From Macrotrachela quadricornifera (Eukaryota > Rotifera > Eurotatoria > Philodinida > Philodinidae): a stretch of 64,000 nucleotides of DNA. How positions within the stretch are numbered: the first letter of the stretch is position 1; each line of letters opens with the position of its first letter. The translations under genes were made by a program, and so were the position numbers. The stretch spans positions 1,116,153 through 1,180,152 of the forward strand of contig JAJEKB010021607.1 of the NCBI GenBank assembly GCA_022393335.1. The letters are read 5' to 3'. Below the pieces are notes generated by a model that was given only the letters and a program-made list of their open reading frames with translations, searched no databases and was not told the DNA's origin. Shown in pieces: positions 1 through 11,815 of the stretch.

Positions 1-283
1 TCAAAAAACGAGTCTACACTCAAACTGCTATTTAAAGGTCTACAAAATTGCGCAAGATTCTAAGTTTTAGATTCACATATTTAGGAGGTATAGATATTTT
101 ACTCGAAATATTGGGTCAATTTTTCTATGAATTTCTGAAAAAATTCACTTTTTTTATTTTTGTTAATTTTGAGGAACCAATATTCTGAAATTTTTTTTAG
201 AAAATTCATTAAGAAAACTTTAGAGAACATCTTAGAGAAACTTTTAATATATGATTCGATAGGTCTTCGTTGTCTTCTTGGAC

Positions 284-360
284 GAGAGAAAACTGCAGCT
301 CTCTATCGTGCTTCTATCAAAAGTTATTTTAAAAAATCACCATCCGTTTTTGTTTTGAAA
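284..360 (+). repeat. solo copy of a foldback-arm repeat
   Basis: This stretch matches the outer part of the right arm of the foldback at 56156-56498. Both contain a block reading roughly ACTGCAGCTCTCTATC, then TCTATCAAAAGTTATT, then a CATCC-containing tail. Only one arm is present here, so it is a truncated or solo copy. An open frame of about 70 codons runs over it but looks incidental. Confidence 0.55.
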
Positions 361-3344
361 GGGGCAACAATTAATTAATTACAAAAACACAGGGTTTTTC
401 AAATATATTAATTAATAATTAGTTAAATATTGTCGTTTTTCTACCATTTTTTTTGAAGAATCTCTTTGTATTACGCTAGGGGAAAGATGTTTTTATGCAA
501 AAATGACAGCTTTTCTGTGGAAAACACTAGAAAAACATTAGTTAAAGTTATTAATTAGTCAGAAGTTGATTCCGGTAATAGACCATCTAATTTCATCAGT
601 AGTTAATACAGTTGCAGGCAAAAATGAAGAGATAGACTCAATATTTAAGTGAACAAAATATATACGATATTTAATATAATAGCACCTAACTGCAAAATTG
701 ATACAATGAAGCCAATGTCAATTGAAAAAGTGCTCTGTAAGTAGATCCTATCGGATACATCATTTTTTCAACCGGACGCAAACTGTATTCTTAATTCTTT
801 GTATTCGACGACTAGCACGTTCTATATCGGCGTCAAACAGTTTTGATAGTGACCTTGTAAGAATTTGGTTATGATTCGGTGTCACTTGTAGAGAAGTGCA
901 CGTTAGATCAGTCTTGAACTTGGTTAAGTTTGAAATCTACTTGATAGCTCCTACCTGTGAATGAGACTCGATCTATGAGATTGCACTCACAGCACATGAA
1001 TATCTACTTTAAAAACGCATCATCCTCAATCATCTGAGATTTTTATTTTAAAAGCTGTCCTAGTATAAGCCAGATTGTGTCGGGTTTATTCCAATACATT
1101 AGAAATTCTGTTTCACATGTTCTGATCGTCTCGAATATTCAAACGCTATTTGCGCTTTGCCTTAGGTATGTAAAATACTTCCTTTCATTCTAAAAAATAA
1201 TTCTACATAAAATACTCACCAAAATCAAATAAAGGAAAATAAAAAAGATAAAGAAAAACGGACAAAATACTCAACTGTCGTTTATGCTCTTTATTTTATA
1301 TATAAAGTTGTTTGCTATCTTTATCAGTTGACAAACTTATCTTTCTTTTCTTTTCTCTACTATCAGTAGAGTAGACAGGAATTTTCATAGTACACACCAC
1401 CCATAAAATAATTTTATTTCGCCACAAGATTATTTTGGCCACGAGGAACACACGCATACTCTGCGCATCACCTCTCCTGGCTGTGTCTCTGTCAACGACC
1501 CGCATTATTTACGATGAATACACCAAAAAAAGTACCAGAATATAATGCAAAGTAACAAATAGACAATAAATTGCTACATGATATCATTAAAAAAAATTAA
1601 CACAAACATGAATCTTTTTCGAATGAAATTTCAATTGAATATAATGTATTTTATACATAACATGTGTATATATGTGGCTGTAATAATAAACAATTATTCA
1701 TATTGTTGATCGCTGTTCAAAATTGTTTGACACATTCAATTTAATCATGGATAAAAAAAAGAAGATATTAAAATTAAATAGTATTTATTGTTCAATTAGA
1801 TTCATATTCTAATAAAACAATAAATTAAGAAGGAAAAACGCAATGAATTACTGTAGCTCATAAAAAACGACGTTTTCCATCCACCCCTACAAAAAATTGA
1901 CTTCACTATTATAAAGACAAAATGTGATGTTGTTCGGACCATATAAAAGACGATTTCTACAAAATCCATAATCGGCTCAAATAACGCAATGTTTTATCTT
2001 TACAATAGTAGACAAAATTTTTACTGAGTCATTTTCATATCCAAATTTCACACATCTTGAAATTAAAGTAATTTCCTGTAGGCAAGCTATCAGTGCATAA
2101 TATTTAAAATTTGTTAGTTTGATAATGAGAGTATTCGTTTAGTTCGAATAATTTCAATCAATTCATTTATCTATAGATACCCTTCCATTGTTAGTATCAG
2201 GTAAAAATAAATAAATCAAAACGAAAAAATTGATTTTAATTTGATGTATATTTCTATCAAAAATTATTATTCAACTTTTATTTCATTAATTTTCATAATC
2301 AAACTGAAAAAAACTGTACATTAATCTAAATGATTATTCTATATAAAATATAGAGAGATGAAATTAAACGGATTATCGTATACATTCAAACTTGATAAAT
2401 CAACAGTTGAAAATGAAAGATCGTTTTCTGTTTCTGAAACAATCATTCATCAAAGTAATGCGAATGACTCATTAGAAAAGAACGTAGGATAAAATATGAT
2501 AAGTCATCAAAATAATTCTTTTCTACTTTACATTTGATTGCATTAGTTTTCCTTAATCTATAACTTTATTCTATTTTATTATACATGTTCGTGCATAAAT
2601 GTTTTCTTAAACATTTTAGAAAAAGGAAGATCAGTACTATATTGAGTATTCATGTTTTTCTCTGTGAGTAAATCTTAAAGAAACAACTCATATGAGTATC
2701 CACTATAGTATACAAGAAATATAAATATACATAAAAATGTTCGAGTATTTATATTAGTAATTCGAGTGCTCATATCGACAAGTCGTATTCACTTGATGAG
2801 TATCTCCACTAGGGTCATCTATTTTTGAAATGTTCTACCATTCCTGTGTCTTTCAATTATATTTTTCATATTCTTTTGCTTTATAAATAGATAAAATAAT
2901 AGAATAAATTCATTTTTGCTGGCTCACTTATTTTTTATTTATCATGCAATCGTCGTCATGTCTATTTATTAAGTTTTCTTTTAAATCAGTCATATAATCA
3001 CAACAATGACAATAGAAATAAAAAAAATATTGACATATTATTCAGCTATATCTTTTAATTGTTATTATTATAGTCATAGATATTCTGTGAGCAGCAAGTG
3101 CTGACTATTTGCTGCTCTGGCGAGTCAGTTATGAAACTGAGGACAGAGATATACATAAAGACACATGACAACTGTACAACATATCAATTTCATATTCAAC
3201 ATTTCTCATAAATGCGATCATTGTACGGAATTTCAATGATTTATTAGATAGTCTTTATTCAGTTCTATTTAAAGTCCTGCCTACCATTCAGAACATTTTC
3301 TACATGCGTACGATAACTGTTTACGATGATTTCAATATTGCAAC
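361..3344. other. intergenic, no gene seen
   Basis: AT-rich sequence with no open frame showing protein-like composition, no recognisable splice-linked exons and no clear repeat. The longest frame, about 69 codons on the minus strand at 1296-1505, lacks any recognisable motif. Confidence 0.6.
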
Positions 3345-3858
3345 ATACGCTCCTTGAAGTTTTCCAGAATACTTCCTGTGCTATCGAGAATCTGATTCCA
3401 CCAATGGATAGAGTTCGTCGAGTTGTACTTGGAACGCTATCTAGGCGAATCCAGGCCGGAATTACTTGAATCTGATGCTCACTTCACCTACGTAAATCCT
3501 TTGGAGAATTCATATGAACTTTTCTAGAATATCTTCAGCTACACTATATAAATAATTTTCTAGTTTACAGTGTGATACTTTCGCTGGCAAATCGACACTG
3601 ACAACGTCGATATTCGTGCGTATCAAAAGATTGCGACTAGTAGAACATTAAGTCTAGTATCTAATATAGTTTTAGCTTGGATTAAGAAACAAAGTTTCAT
3701 CGCAAATAGATCATACCTTGATTACATGGTGAACGAGGAACGGCAGCAATGAATCCTAAAAGTTGAGAAAAAGTGATTGTACCCTCCATATTACGTGTAT
3801 GTTCGTGCCAATCTCGAATAGTAAAATCGTCAAAAGGAGAAGGTGGTGCAAAAGACAT
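3345..3858 (-). pseudogene. decayed multi-exon gene of unknown function
   Basis: On the minus strand a protein-like first exon runs from an ATG at 3858 to 3717 (47 codons plus one base; begins MSFAPPSPFDDF and contains FSQLLGFIAAVP). It ends at a good donor, CAAG/GTATGA. A possible acceptor (CTACTAG) sits at 3637. The best downstream frame (about 42 codons from 3636, containing NLLIRTNIDVVSVDLP) does not match the phase of exon 1, and the matching phase hits a TGA within a few codons. A further 50-codon protein-like stretch lies at 3345-3500. The start and donor look real; the rest looks decayed by frameshifts and stops. I do not recognise the family. A wrongly chosen acceptor could also explain the mismatch. 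Confidence 0.4.
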
Positions 3859-5744
3859 TATGGTGTTTGATATTTCTCGTTATCACAACACATTTGCTTT
3901 TATACCCAAAATAACTATTTCATGAATTAATTCATTTGGTAATCCAAAGATGTTTTGTAAATTAATTGTTTTGAATTCAGCTCAAAGAATGCATAGCAAT
4001 AAAATATAAATGCTGCCTTATGTAATTACGCCATCTAATTCTTCCCTCTTCTTAACGGTTGTTCAAATGAGCCAATTAATTTTTTTTCCTTTCCTATCAT
4101 TATCATTATACGAGGTGTATATTCTCTATATATTCATTAATAGGTCATGCGCACCAAGTAGAAATACGAATATTTTTCACTGGGTAAGTGAATAACTTGC
4201 ATTGCGAGACTATTTAAATAAGTATTAGTTGAAATTCAATGTATATCTCGATAGAAGACAGAAAGCAATACATTTTCAACAAACATTTACAGTATATTTA
4301 CTAGCAAGGTCACCATGTAAAATTAGGTACTATTCTATGAGTCAAAGAAAAAATAACAGATTTCTAAAACGAATAAACTGAGAGAGCAAAAACATACAAA
4401 AATTGACCTAGCTGAAATTCTTACGATACAAATAGAGCAATACAGGTATTTTAAACGGTCTTCATCCTTTGATGATAATGTCCATCTAATGAAGGTCCCT
4501 ATCACATGTATATTTCAGTCTTTAAGGAAAGAATTTGTTTGTGTATGAAATTTATAACAAATAGTTTCGTCATACTTCTAACGCTGAAGATATTCACAAA
4601 GCGACTAAGTTAAGCAAAGTCATACCTTTTAAGAAGTACCAGTAATAAAAATTTTTTAGCCTCCAAATTTTAAATATTGAAAACCTAAGTTCAATCTGCC
4701 GCTGACGCTATATACTGAAGAAAACACTTTTTTACCAGTTGATAAAAATTTCGTTTCTGTATCGATCTTTTTCGAAAAATAAATTCGTCATCAAATACAG
4801 CTCATGGTATTTGTTAAGGATTTTTTTACTGTTAAAAGCAGTCATGGTCACGACGATTGTTTAAAGATGAAACGCTTAGAACGCAAATATGACATGAAAA
4901 AATTTCATTCGAAGCCATTCAAGTGACTTTGGATATCTAAATAGTTTTTTTATCTTGGTTACATTCTCTAATAACATCTCTTAGTCGGGCCAACTGTGCA
5001 ACTATTATTCCGTGTTTGACCAGAATAATTACCTATTGTATTTTGTATTATTGAAAAAGAAAGTGAAAGTATTTTGAATGTCATAAAAGATAATTGCTGC
5101 ATTTAAAGAGAAATAACACCTTATTTTAGTGAAGAAAACAACTATAATTCGATGATAATCGAAGCACTTTTTATTAAGAATATATTATATTAAGGCAATA
5201 AGAATGTCAATATGTATATAAATGCATTTATTCATGATATTTGTCCATTAAGTCTCCATTGTTTTCGGAAGTTTTAGTTTGTCTTTTACCAAGATAGAAT
5301 GTAACTACTTTTGTCATGATCATTAGCCATGATACATCCTTTTCTTTCTCATGTTGTTGTTTTCATTCACACTTCTCTCACTTGTCTTTTTCCTCCTCTC
5401 ACATTTTTCGTTGTTCGCGTTTGATTTTGAGCAGGAGAGAATGTGTTGGAACATAATGCATCAATGAGAAGACGTAGGAAGCCGCGGGTACATATTGTTT
5501 TGTTTTCGTGTGTTTTCGTGATGATGTGCTGACATTCTTCGTGTTTTATTATGGAATAAACTTCTCCTTCTTCACAACTTCTATTAAAACTTCTTATTAC
5601 ATTGTTCTTATCGCATTTTGGTAGTTACATATAGAGATAAGACATTGAATCCCGACAAGATATTCAATGATACATAACACACACGAGGATACTTATAAGA
5701 TATCAAACTATTTCAGAGTACACACATTTAAGTGAAATATATTC
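3859..5744. other. intergenic, no gene seen
   Basis: No supported gene or clear repeat. The last few hundred bases (from about 5330) are pyrimidine-rich and could hold the promoter and 5' leader of the F-box exon that follows; no individual element can be assigned. Confidence 0.5.
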
Positions 5745-5918
5745 ATGTTACAAACAACTGCATCAATTTCTAACAAGATGGTTCCATCGCTTCAAACATT
5801 ACCGGTGGAATTGGTTTACCGAATTCTCGATAACCTTGAACTAAAAACAATTTTTTTGTCTTGCCGTAGTGTCTGCACAAAGCTCAATACAATCATAGAT
5901 ACGTACCATCCATATCAG
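5745..5918 (+). CDS. F-box protein, first exon only (orphan)
   Basis: A 58-codon exon ends in phase 0 at a clean donor (CATATCAG/GTAATC). Residues 17-55 form an F-box: L-Q-T-L-P-V-E-L-V-Y-R-I-L, then a Leu-rich helix and the C-R-S-V-C-T-K-L-N segment. F-box proteins recruit substrates to SCF ubiquitin ligases through Skp1; that role is known for the family and inferred here. A second Met at residue 12 is an alternative start. I could find no downstream exon that continues an F-box protein before the foldback at 7082, so the gene is either truncated or has a very long intron. Short leaders and an immediate F-box are usual for the large F-box families of bdelloid rotifers. Confidence 0.65.
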
Positions 5919-7081
5919 GTAATCTTTCTTTTTTTTATAAAATGACATGTTTTTCATCTTTCCGATGCTTCATTTTCTTCTTTCTGACTTTAAAGGAATA
6001 TGTTTCATAGAACAGAATTCTCTAGTTGAGAGTATTATATGAATAAGAAATTTCACAGGAATATTCATAAACGTTATCAAAAATTGTTTAAATTTCATAA
6101 TGCTCTATGAAATCTGGGAAAATATAGGAACATAGATATCAAATTTTGCGAGATTTCGAAACTACATTTTCTCAACTAGATAACATGCGAGTTTCACTAA
6201 ACTGTGAAATGTAGTACAAAGCATGCCTTGAAACGAGTTACTCAGCTCAGAAAGTTTTTGTTCAGGACCGATCGAGCCTAAATTTATGTTGGGTCATCTA
6301 GTTTGAACTTAATTTCTTTTTACATGGAAAATTTTCCACGTAAGTAAAAGGAAAAAATAACGACAGTTAACGCGTGTGTAAAGACTCGCTCAGCTTTTTC
6401 TTGCAGAAATTGTCTTTCTAGATTACCGTCAAGCTATTTATTTATAAAATTAAAAAAACCGGAGTCACATTCAAGTTCCTCGGCCTCAACTGCCTTTGAT
6501 CAAACATCATAAAAACAAATGTTTTCGCTAAAAACTTGTCGTTTGTTTAAAAAAGTGAGCTTCAAAAATTTTTAGAAAACTGACTTCAGATTTGAATGCT
6601 TCCTTTCCTGATTACTCTTTGATCAACCCTTATAAAAAAAATCTCTTTTATATCTTTACCTAATTCTTGCACTAAACAGTGAAATGCGGACACACAACCA
6701 AGGAATCAGACAATTTATGTTTGTAAGACTCTTCTCTACAAGAAAGAGAATAATATTAATCGATTAATAAAGACTGAAATAAATTGAAATCTATCTTCAA
6801 ATCTCAACAAATGAATATTAACCAAAACTAAATAGCATAGTTCTAATCGCGTTTATTCTATTTTTCATCAAAATTTTCGCATGGTTGATGTGCCTTGTAA
6901 TTGATAAAAATCAAGAAGCTTCACTATACAAATACTTTTACATTTTAATACAGCCAATAAAAACAAAAAGAGAGCTTATTCACTTCGATGGCACTATTCA
7001 TCCAAAAGAGGAAAAATTGATATCACGATACTTCGGAATTCGAGTAAGATATCGTGCTTTCTTCGTTCTTTAGAGTACAGT
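5919..7081. other. intergenic or long intron, no exon found
   Basis: Searched for a continuation of the F-box gene and found none. A 62-codon open frame at 6885-7073 has no recognisable motif and stops just before the foldback; it is not called as a gene. Confidence 0.45.
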
Positions 7082-7950
7082 TGGGGACAAGAGTTTAAGC
7101 GAAATTGGTTTTTCACTGGGTTTTTTTCACATTTCTTTTTTCAAATTTTTTTCTTGACATTATGAAGTACGGAGTGATTCAAATGGTGATATAGATAGTA
7201 CGAGAAGACTTCATCTATCTATATAAATTTTTCATAGTTAAAATAGTTTTTACTCATGCGAAAATGTTTTAGTGTTTTCCAATATTTCGCATTTCCAAAC
7301 CGAGAGAATTGTGCTAAAATAAAAACAAAATATTTCAATCGATAGAGAATTTCACACTCTATCAGTTGCTACAAAAAGACATTTTGCCAAAATCGATTTT
7401 TACCTTTAAAAATCTCTATTCAGTGAGAATAGTCGAAACATACAGATTGTTTTTCCTGTGAAAACAATAAAAAAGGAAAATTAATTGCATTTTCCAAAAC
7501 AAAGTTTCAGAAAAATAGCCTGAGAAGTCGATGATATTCGAACTTCAGATACACCATTTTGTGCAGTTTTGCATGCTCTTTCTAATAGTATACAATACAT
7601 CGCAACAAGAGTAATTGCGACCGAAGTATTAACTACATTTTTTCATATGTTCCGGCTATTCTCACTTAATAGAGATTTTTGAAGGTGAAAATCGACTTTG
7701 GGTAAAAATCTTTCTTGTAGCAACTGATAGAGCGTGAAATACTAGAAAGCATTAAAAGCTATTTTCGCATGAGTAAAAACTATTTTAATTATGAAAAATC
7801 TATATAGATAGATGGAGTCCTCTCGTAAAGTACATCATGTAGATGGCCTCGCGTACTACCTATATCACCATTTGAATCATGTCCGTATCTCATAATGTCA
7901 AGAAAAAAATTCTAAAAACCAATTTGGCTTAAACTTTTGTCCTCGGACGT
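7082..7950. repeat. foldback element (long inverted repeat, ~870 bp)
   Basis: The left arm (about 7082-7443) and the right arm (about 7643-7950) are imperfect reverse complements over some 300-350 bp. Matching landmarks include GTTTAAGC near each outer end, TTCTTGACATTATGA, TTCAAATGGTGATATA, and ACTCATGCGAAAAT. The central 200 bp is unpaired. It contains no open reading frame of note, so it looks like a non-autonomous foldback or MITE-like element. Arm identity is roughly 80-85 percent by eye, suggesting an old copy. Confidence 0.85.
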
Positions 7951-8324
7951 AAATGAAATTTTGATTTTGAACTTTGATTTAGATAGAGCGATTTGATATG
8001 TATAGTTCACAGGTCCGTCTAACTAAGTTGAAGATCAAAATCAAAAATTTACCTAGATAGCAGATCATTATCATATATTCTTTCTCTTGTTTTTTGAAGA
8101 TAATTACTTTTAAAAAGATTTTGTCTTATACATTATTGAAAAAAAAGACATTCCGACTTCTTCTCTTTCAATTAGTAGAAACCCCAGATCGTGAGTTATT
8201 ATCAATCTCGAGATATTTGCCTTATACTTACCCCTTTTTAATTCCGACGCCAGCAATAATTACCCATTGCGCAGATTGATACAGGCAGACTCTTGGGACC
8301 ATTAAAAAGCGTGAGAAATGCTGA

Positions 8325-8505
8325 TTAGAGACTGTCACAGACAATTTCAAGGTACTATCATACATCATATTTAACTCAAATCTAGTTAAAATATCGATAG
8401 AGCATTTCCTTGTTAAAATTTTACGCTCAAAATTAAGGCATGATCCTGTTGTATATTCAAATATACATAACAAGGACAACTTTTTAGGTAATTAGCAACA
8501 ATAGG
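8325..8505 (-). repeat. dispersed repeat, second copy at 60685-60870
   Basis: Read on the minus strand, this segment aligns along most of its length with the plus strand at 60685-60870. Shared blocks include ATTTTAACTAGA and a TTGAGTTA-type run, followed by a shared CTGTCAC. The core translates similarly in both copies (S-I-D-I-L-T-R-x-E-L), but stops interrupt the frame elsewhere. It is either a transposon fragment or a decayed coding exon present twice. Confidence 0.55.
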
Positions 8506-8896
8506 TATATCTTGTTCCACATTTTATTTCTGTAGAGACTGCGCTAACAACTTTTTCAAATAGAATTTTTATTTTCAATAGTCAGACCGTAAATTCTCAT
8601 ATTATTATTCATGAGAACAAGTACAATTAAGCTATTAATATCGTCTATTATCTATCTATCACAGGAAGCATTCTTTGTTTTCAAAATTGATTTACTTTTT
8701 CGAATGATAATGATTTTCATTTTTGTATCGTTACGTCAAGAATATCGAGGATAGCTTTATCGTGATATGCTACGCAGAAATTTTCTATTTACATTTAATT
8801 TACAAAGTGAAGATAATTAAACACCCAATTCTTAAATCTAACAAATCGTGTAAAAAGATTAATTCATGCGATCGATGAGTGGAACATAATTATCGA

Positions 8897-8972
8897 GCGA
8901 TGTATGGTTCAGTAGGTGTTATATTTAGCTTGCAATCAAGTGACTATGGGTTTAATTCTTAATTGAACCTGC
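8897..8972 (+). other. tRNA-like / SINE-like remnant
   Basis: A perfect match to the RNA polymerase III A-box pattern (TGGTTCAGTAGG, 8905-8916) is followed 32 bp later by a degraded B-box (GGGTTTAATTC, 8948-8958), with a TTGCAAT stretch between them where an anticodon loop would be. Acceptor-stem pairing is not convincing and the T-loop is mutated, so it is not a functional tRNA. A decayed tRNA or the head of a tRNA-derived SINE is the simplest reading; chance resemblance is possible. Confidence 0.3.
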
Positions 8973-9858
8973 CACTATAAAAATTGCCTTCTCGTTATTC
9001 ACAGTATTCGAGTGTTATATTCTGGTTCGCTATGGTCTATTGGTTTTATTTCAATACAGTGATGATTAGTTTTTAACTTTTGGAAACGAAACTAATCGCG
9101 TTACGTTACATTGCATTAGACGCTCGGAGAAATATTACAAACTGGAAAATCATGACATGAGTAGTTCCAATTACTTTTTGTGCATAGTAGTGCATAAGTA
9201 TTTTGATAAATATTTTAGAGAAAACGATAGAATGAGTATTTTAAATAGGAATATAGCAGACGCGAACGAAATTTAATTATCTGTTATTCACTCTTAATCA
9301 GAGTCATTTCTTCGTTGGTTGTAACAAAAATTATTTAAACACTATTTTTAATCACCAAGAACCGAACATGTCAACAAAAGTTAACATTACAACGAATCCA
9401 AGCGTTTATATATGTTACAAAACAATTTCACATAAATTATCTCAATATTTTAAAAACTTCTTCGAATCATAAAAATAATAAAACGAAGAAATGTATGAGA
9501 AAACCAGTCGAATTTTCGTGAATATATACAACCTTATTTTTTTTCTCCGAGTTCTACAATCATAAAAACTGCTAAGAATATTCCAAAACAATTATTTCAG
9601 CATACTTTTCAGTTTTCTGTTTATTAAAAACCATTTTCGAACTGTGGAGAAGATTCTTAACTAGATCTAATGCTTATTTGAAGACTCCCTGAAAATTACT
9701 AAGAATTTTCAAAATATTAGACAATTTCCACCTTGCCAAACGAACTTTTAAAATATTAGTAAAACCTCGAAAAAAACCCAGTAATTGCACCAATGTGAGG
9801 AACACAAATAAATCTAAAAATATCGCAAAAATATTTTAAAGCACCGTGTCAAAATTCC
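8973..9858. other. intergenic, no gene seen
   Basis: No coding exon was found, although an N-terminal part of the LRR gene that follows would be expected here. No NACHT, CARD or other recognisable domain is visible in any frame. Confidence 0.5.
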
Positions 9859-9979
9859 GGGGTAAAATCTTATCGCCAACTCAGCATTTCGCCAATTGTA
9901 CTTTTCGCCAATTGGCGAATTTCATACTAGCAATTCGCCAAATTGGCGAAAGTGAGGATTGGCGATAAGACATAAGTCC
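9859..9979. mobile_element. short hairpin MITE with GCCAATTGGCG-type repeats
   Basis: Terminal inverted repeats are visible: TCTTATCGCCAA at 9868-9879 mirrors TTGGCGATAAGA at 9959-9970, and a few more bases pair outside them. The interior is itself made of CGCCAATTGGCG palindromes. The flanks carry a near-identical direct repeat, CAAAATTCC, ending at 9858 and starting at 9980, which fits a 9-bp target duplication. The insertion lies 11 bp upstream of the first, damaged LRR exon, that is, in its preceding intron. Confidence 0.7.
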
Positions 9980-9990
9980 CAAAATTCCAG

Positions 9991-11306
9991 ACAACTAAGT
10001 TTTCACAACATCTAGCTGATTTCTTACGAGATAACAAGATGATTCTCATTTTCTCTTCTTTATCTCTCTTTCATATTTATCTTTCTCTCTATTTGCAGAC
10101 ACTCACTTGCCTGAGTCTTTGGAATAATCAGATTCGAGATGTTGGAGTACAATATCTCGCTAATACTTTACGAGATAACAAGGTGATTCTCATTTTCTCC
10201 TCGTTATCTCTCTCTCATATTTATCTTTTTCTTTATTTACAGACACTCTCTAAGTTGTATCTTTTCGAAGATCAAATTGGAGATGTTGGAGCACAACATC
10301 TCGCTAATGCCTTACGAAATAACAAGGTGATTCTCATTTTCTCCTCGTTATCTCTCTCTTTTATTCATCTTTTTCTCTGTTTACAGACACTCACTAAGCT
10401 ATATCTTTTCAAAGATCAAATTGGAGATGTCGGAACACAACATCTCGCTAATGCTTTACGAGATAACAAGGTGATTCTCATTTTCTCTCTCTCTCATATT
10501 TATCTTTCTCTCTATCTACAGACACTCACTGAGCTGTATTTTTCGCATAATCAAATTGGAGGTGTTGGAGCACAATATCTCGCTGATGCCTTACGAAATA
10601 ACGAGGTGATTCTCATTTCCTCTCTCTCTCATATTTGTCTTTCTTTCTATTCACAGACACTCACTGAGCTTTATCTCTCGGATAATCAAATTGGAGATGT
10701 TGGAGCACAATATCTTGCTGATGCCTTACGAGATAATAAGGTGATTCTCATTTCCTCTCTCTCTCTCTCATATTTATCTTTCTCTATTCACAGACACTCA
10801 ATAAGCTGTTTCTTGGGAATAATCAAATTGGAGATGTTGGAGCACAACATCTCGCTAATGCCTTACGAGATAACAAAGTGATTCTCATTTCCTCTCTCTC
10901 TCTCATATTTATCTTTCTCTCTATTCACAGACACTCACTGTGCTGTATCTTTCGAATAATCAAATTAAAGACGTTGGAGCACAATATCTCGCTAATGCTC
11001 TAAGAGATAACAAGGTGATTCTTACTTCGTCTTCCTGATCTCTTTCTCATATTTATCTTTCTCTTTATTCAGACACTCATTGTGTTGCATCTGTGGAATA
11101 ATCAAATTAGAGATGTTGGAGCAAAATATCTCGCTGATGCTTTACAAGATAACAAGGTGATTCTCATTTCCTCTTCTCGATCTCTCTCGTATATTTATCT
11201 TTCTCTCTATTCACAGACACTTAAGGAATTGTATCTCTTGTATAATAACGTTATTCGCTCGTCACTTAAAGAAAAACTGCAGTCAAAAGACTGTCGATTG
11301 GATTAA
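9991..11306 (+). CDS. leucine-rich-repeat protein, C-terminal LRR micro-exon array
   Basis: Eight complete 84-nt exons each encode one 28-residue ribonuclease-inhibitor/NLRC-type LRR of the form TLTxLxLxxNQIGDVGAQYL plus ADALRDNK: 10099-10182, 10243-10326, 10387-10470, 10522-10605, 10657-10740, 10794-10877, 10931-11014 and 11073-11156. A last exon, 11217-11306, is a C-terminal cap ending in TAA. All junctions are phase 0 between AAG and ACA. Introns are 51-60 bp and nearly identical (GTGATTCTCATTTCC to TTCACAG). A shortened repeat at 9991-10038 lacks 12 codons, and its donor is AT instead of GT. Such repeats usually end NLR-like or other sensor proteins in animals. No N-terminal domain or start codon is visible upstream, so this is the 3' part of a gene or a truncated copy. 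The LRR identity is secure; function is not. Confidence 0.75.
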
Positions 11307-11584
11307 TAATTGCTTTTGTTGTTTTTTAATTGCTAACTAATAAATAATTCCCTTTGAATTCTTTTGTTCTCTGTTTTTATTCTATTAATGCGTGCGCGCG
11401 CGATCAGAGATACCTCTGGATTAGGATGGCGCGATTGTCTCATGCTATAGACAAATCTCCGCACCTTCTAGAGAAAGATACGAAGACCAAATGGTTGATG
11501 GTGTTATCATAATAGGTCAGCATCTCTAGATCTTAAATCATTTAGAAGAAAAATAAAGAAAATTCATAGACAATATGATATCAA

Positions 11585-11815
11585 CTAGCGAGAGCCCGTG
11601 CACATTGCACGGATGCTTTTTTCCTATAAAGCTTCAATCTATCCTTTAACTTTGATTTGGTAATAAACAATAAGACCGTTTGCATTATATATACTGGTAA
11701 ACCTTATGGCTTTATACTCTTACGATACTACCTCTTAAAATTCTAGACAATGCAACCGTTGGCCTTTAACCCGGCATAGACTGACAGACAGACTCTGAAC
11801 ATTATATATACAGTT
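11585..11815 (+). mobile_element. small non-autonomous element with hairpin head
   Basis: Begins near CTAGCGAGAGCCC with a short perfect hairpin (CCGTGCA, CAT, TGCACGG at about 11596-11612) and ends in GACTGACAGACAGACTCTG followed by TATATATAC. The terminal motif resembles those at 31860-31890, 32045-32090 and 32575-32620 in this window. No coding capacity. The class is uncertain (LINE 3' tail, Helitron-like or MITE). Confidence 0.45.

Noticed and set aside
160..378. 72-codon open frame at the left edge
   Set aside because: Its second half overlaps a repeat that also occurs, in inverted form, in the foldback at 56 kb; no splice partners or motif.
1296..1505. 69-codon minus-strand frame
   Set aside because: No recognisable motif, hydrophobic pattern or neighbouring exon; expected by chance at this length.
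6885..7073. 62-codon plus-strand frame before the foldback
   Set aside because: Tested as a second exon of the F-box gene; no acceptor in phase and no F-box-family similarity.
10039..10881. Single 280-residue protein read straight through the LRR array
   Set aside because: The hydrophobic VILIFSSLSLSHIYL stretches are short introns that happen to be multiples of three; the frame breaks at the first 53-bp intron, whereas the spliced LRR exons stay in register.
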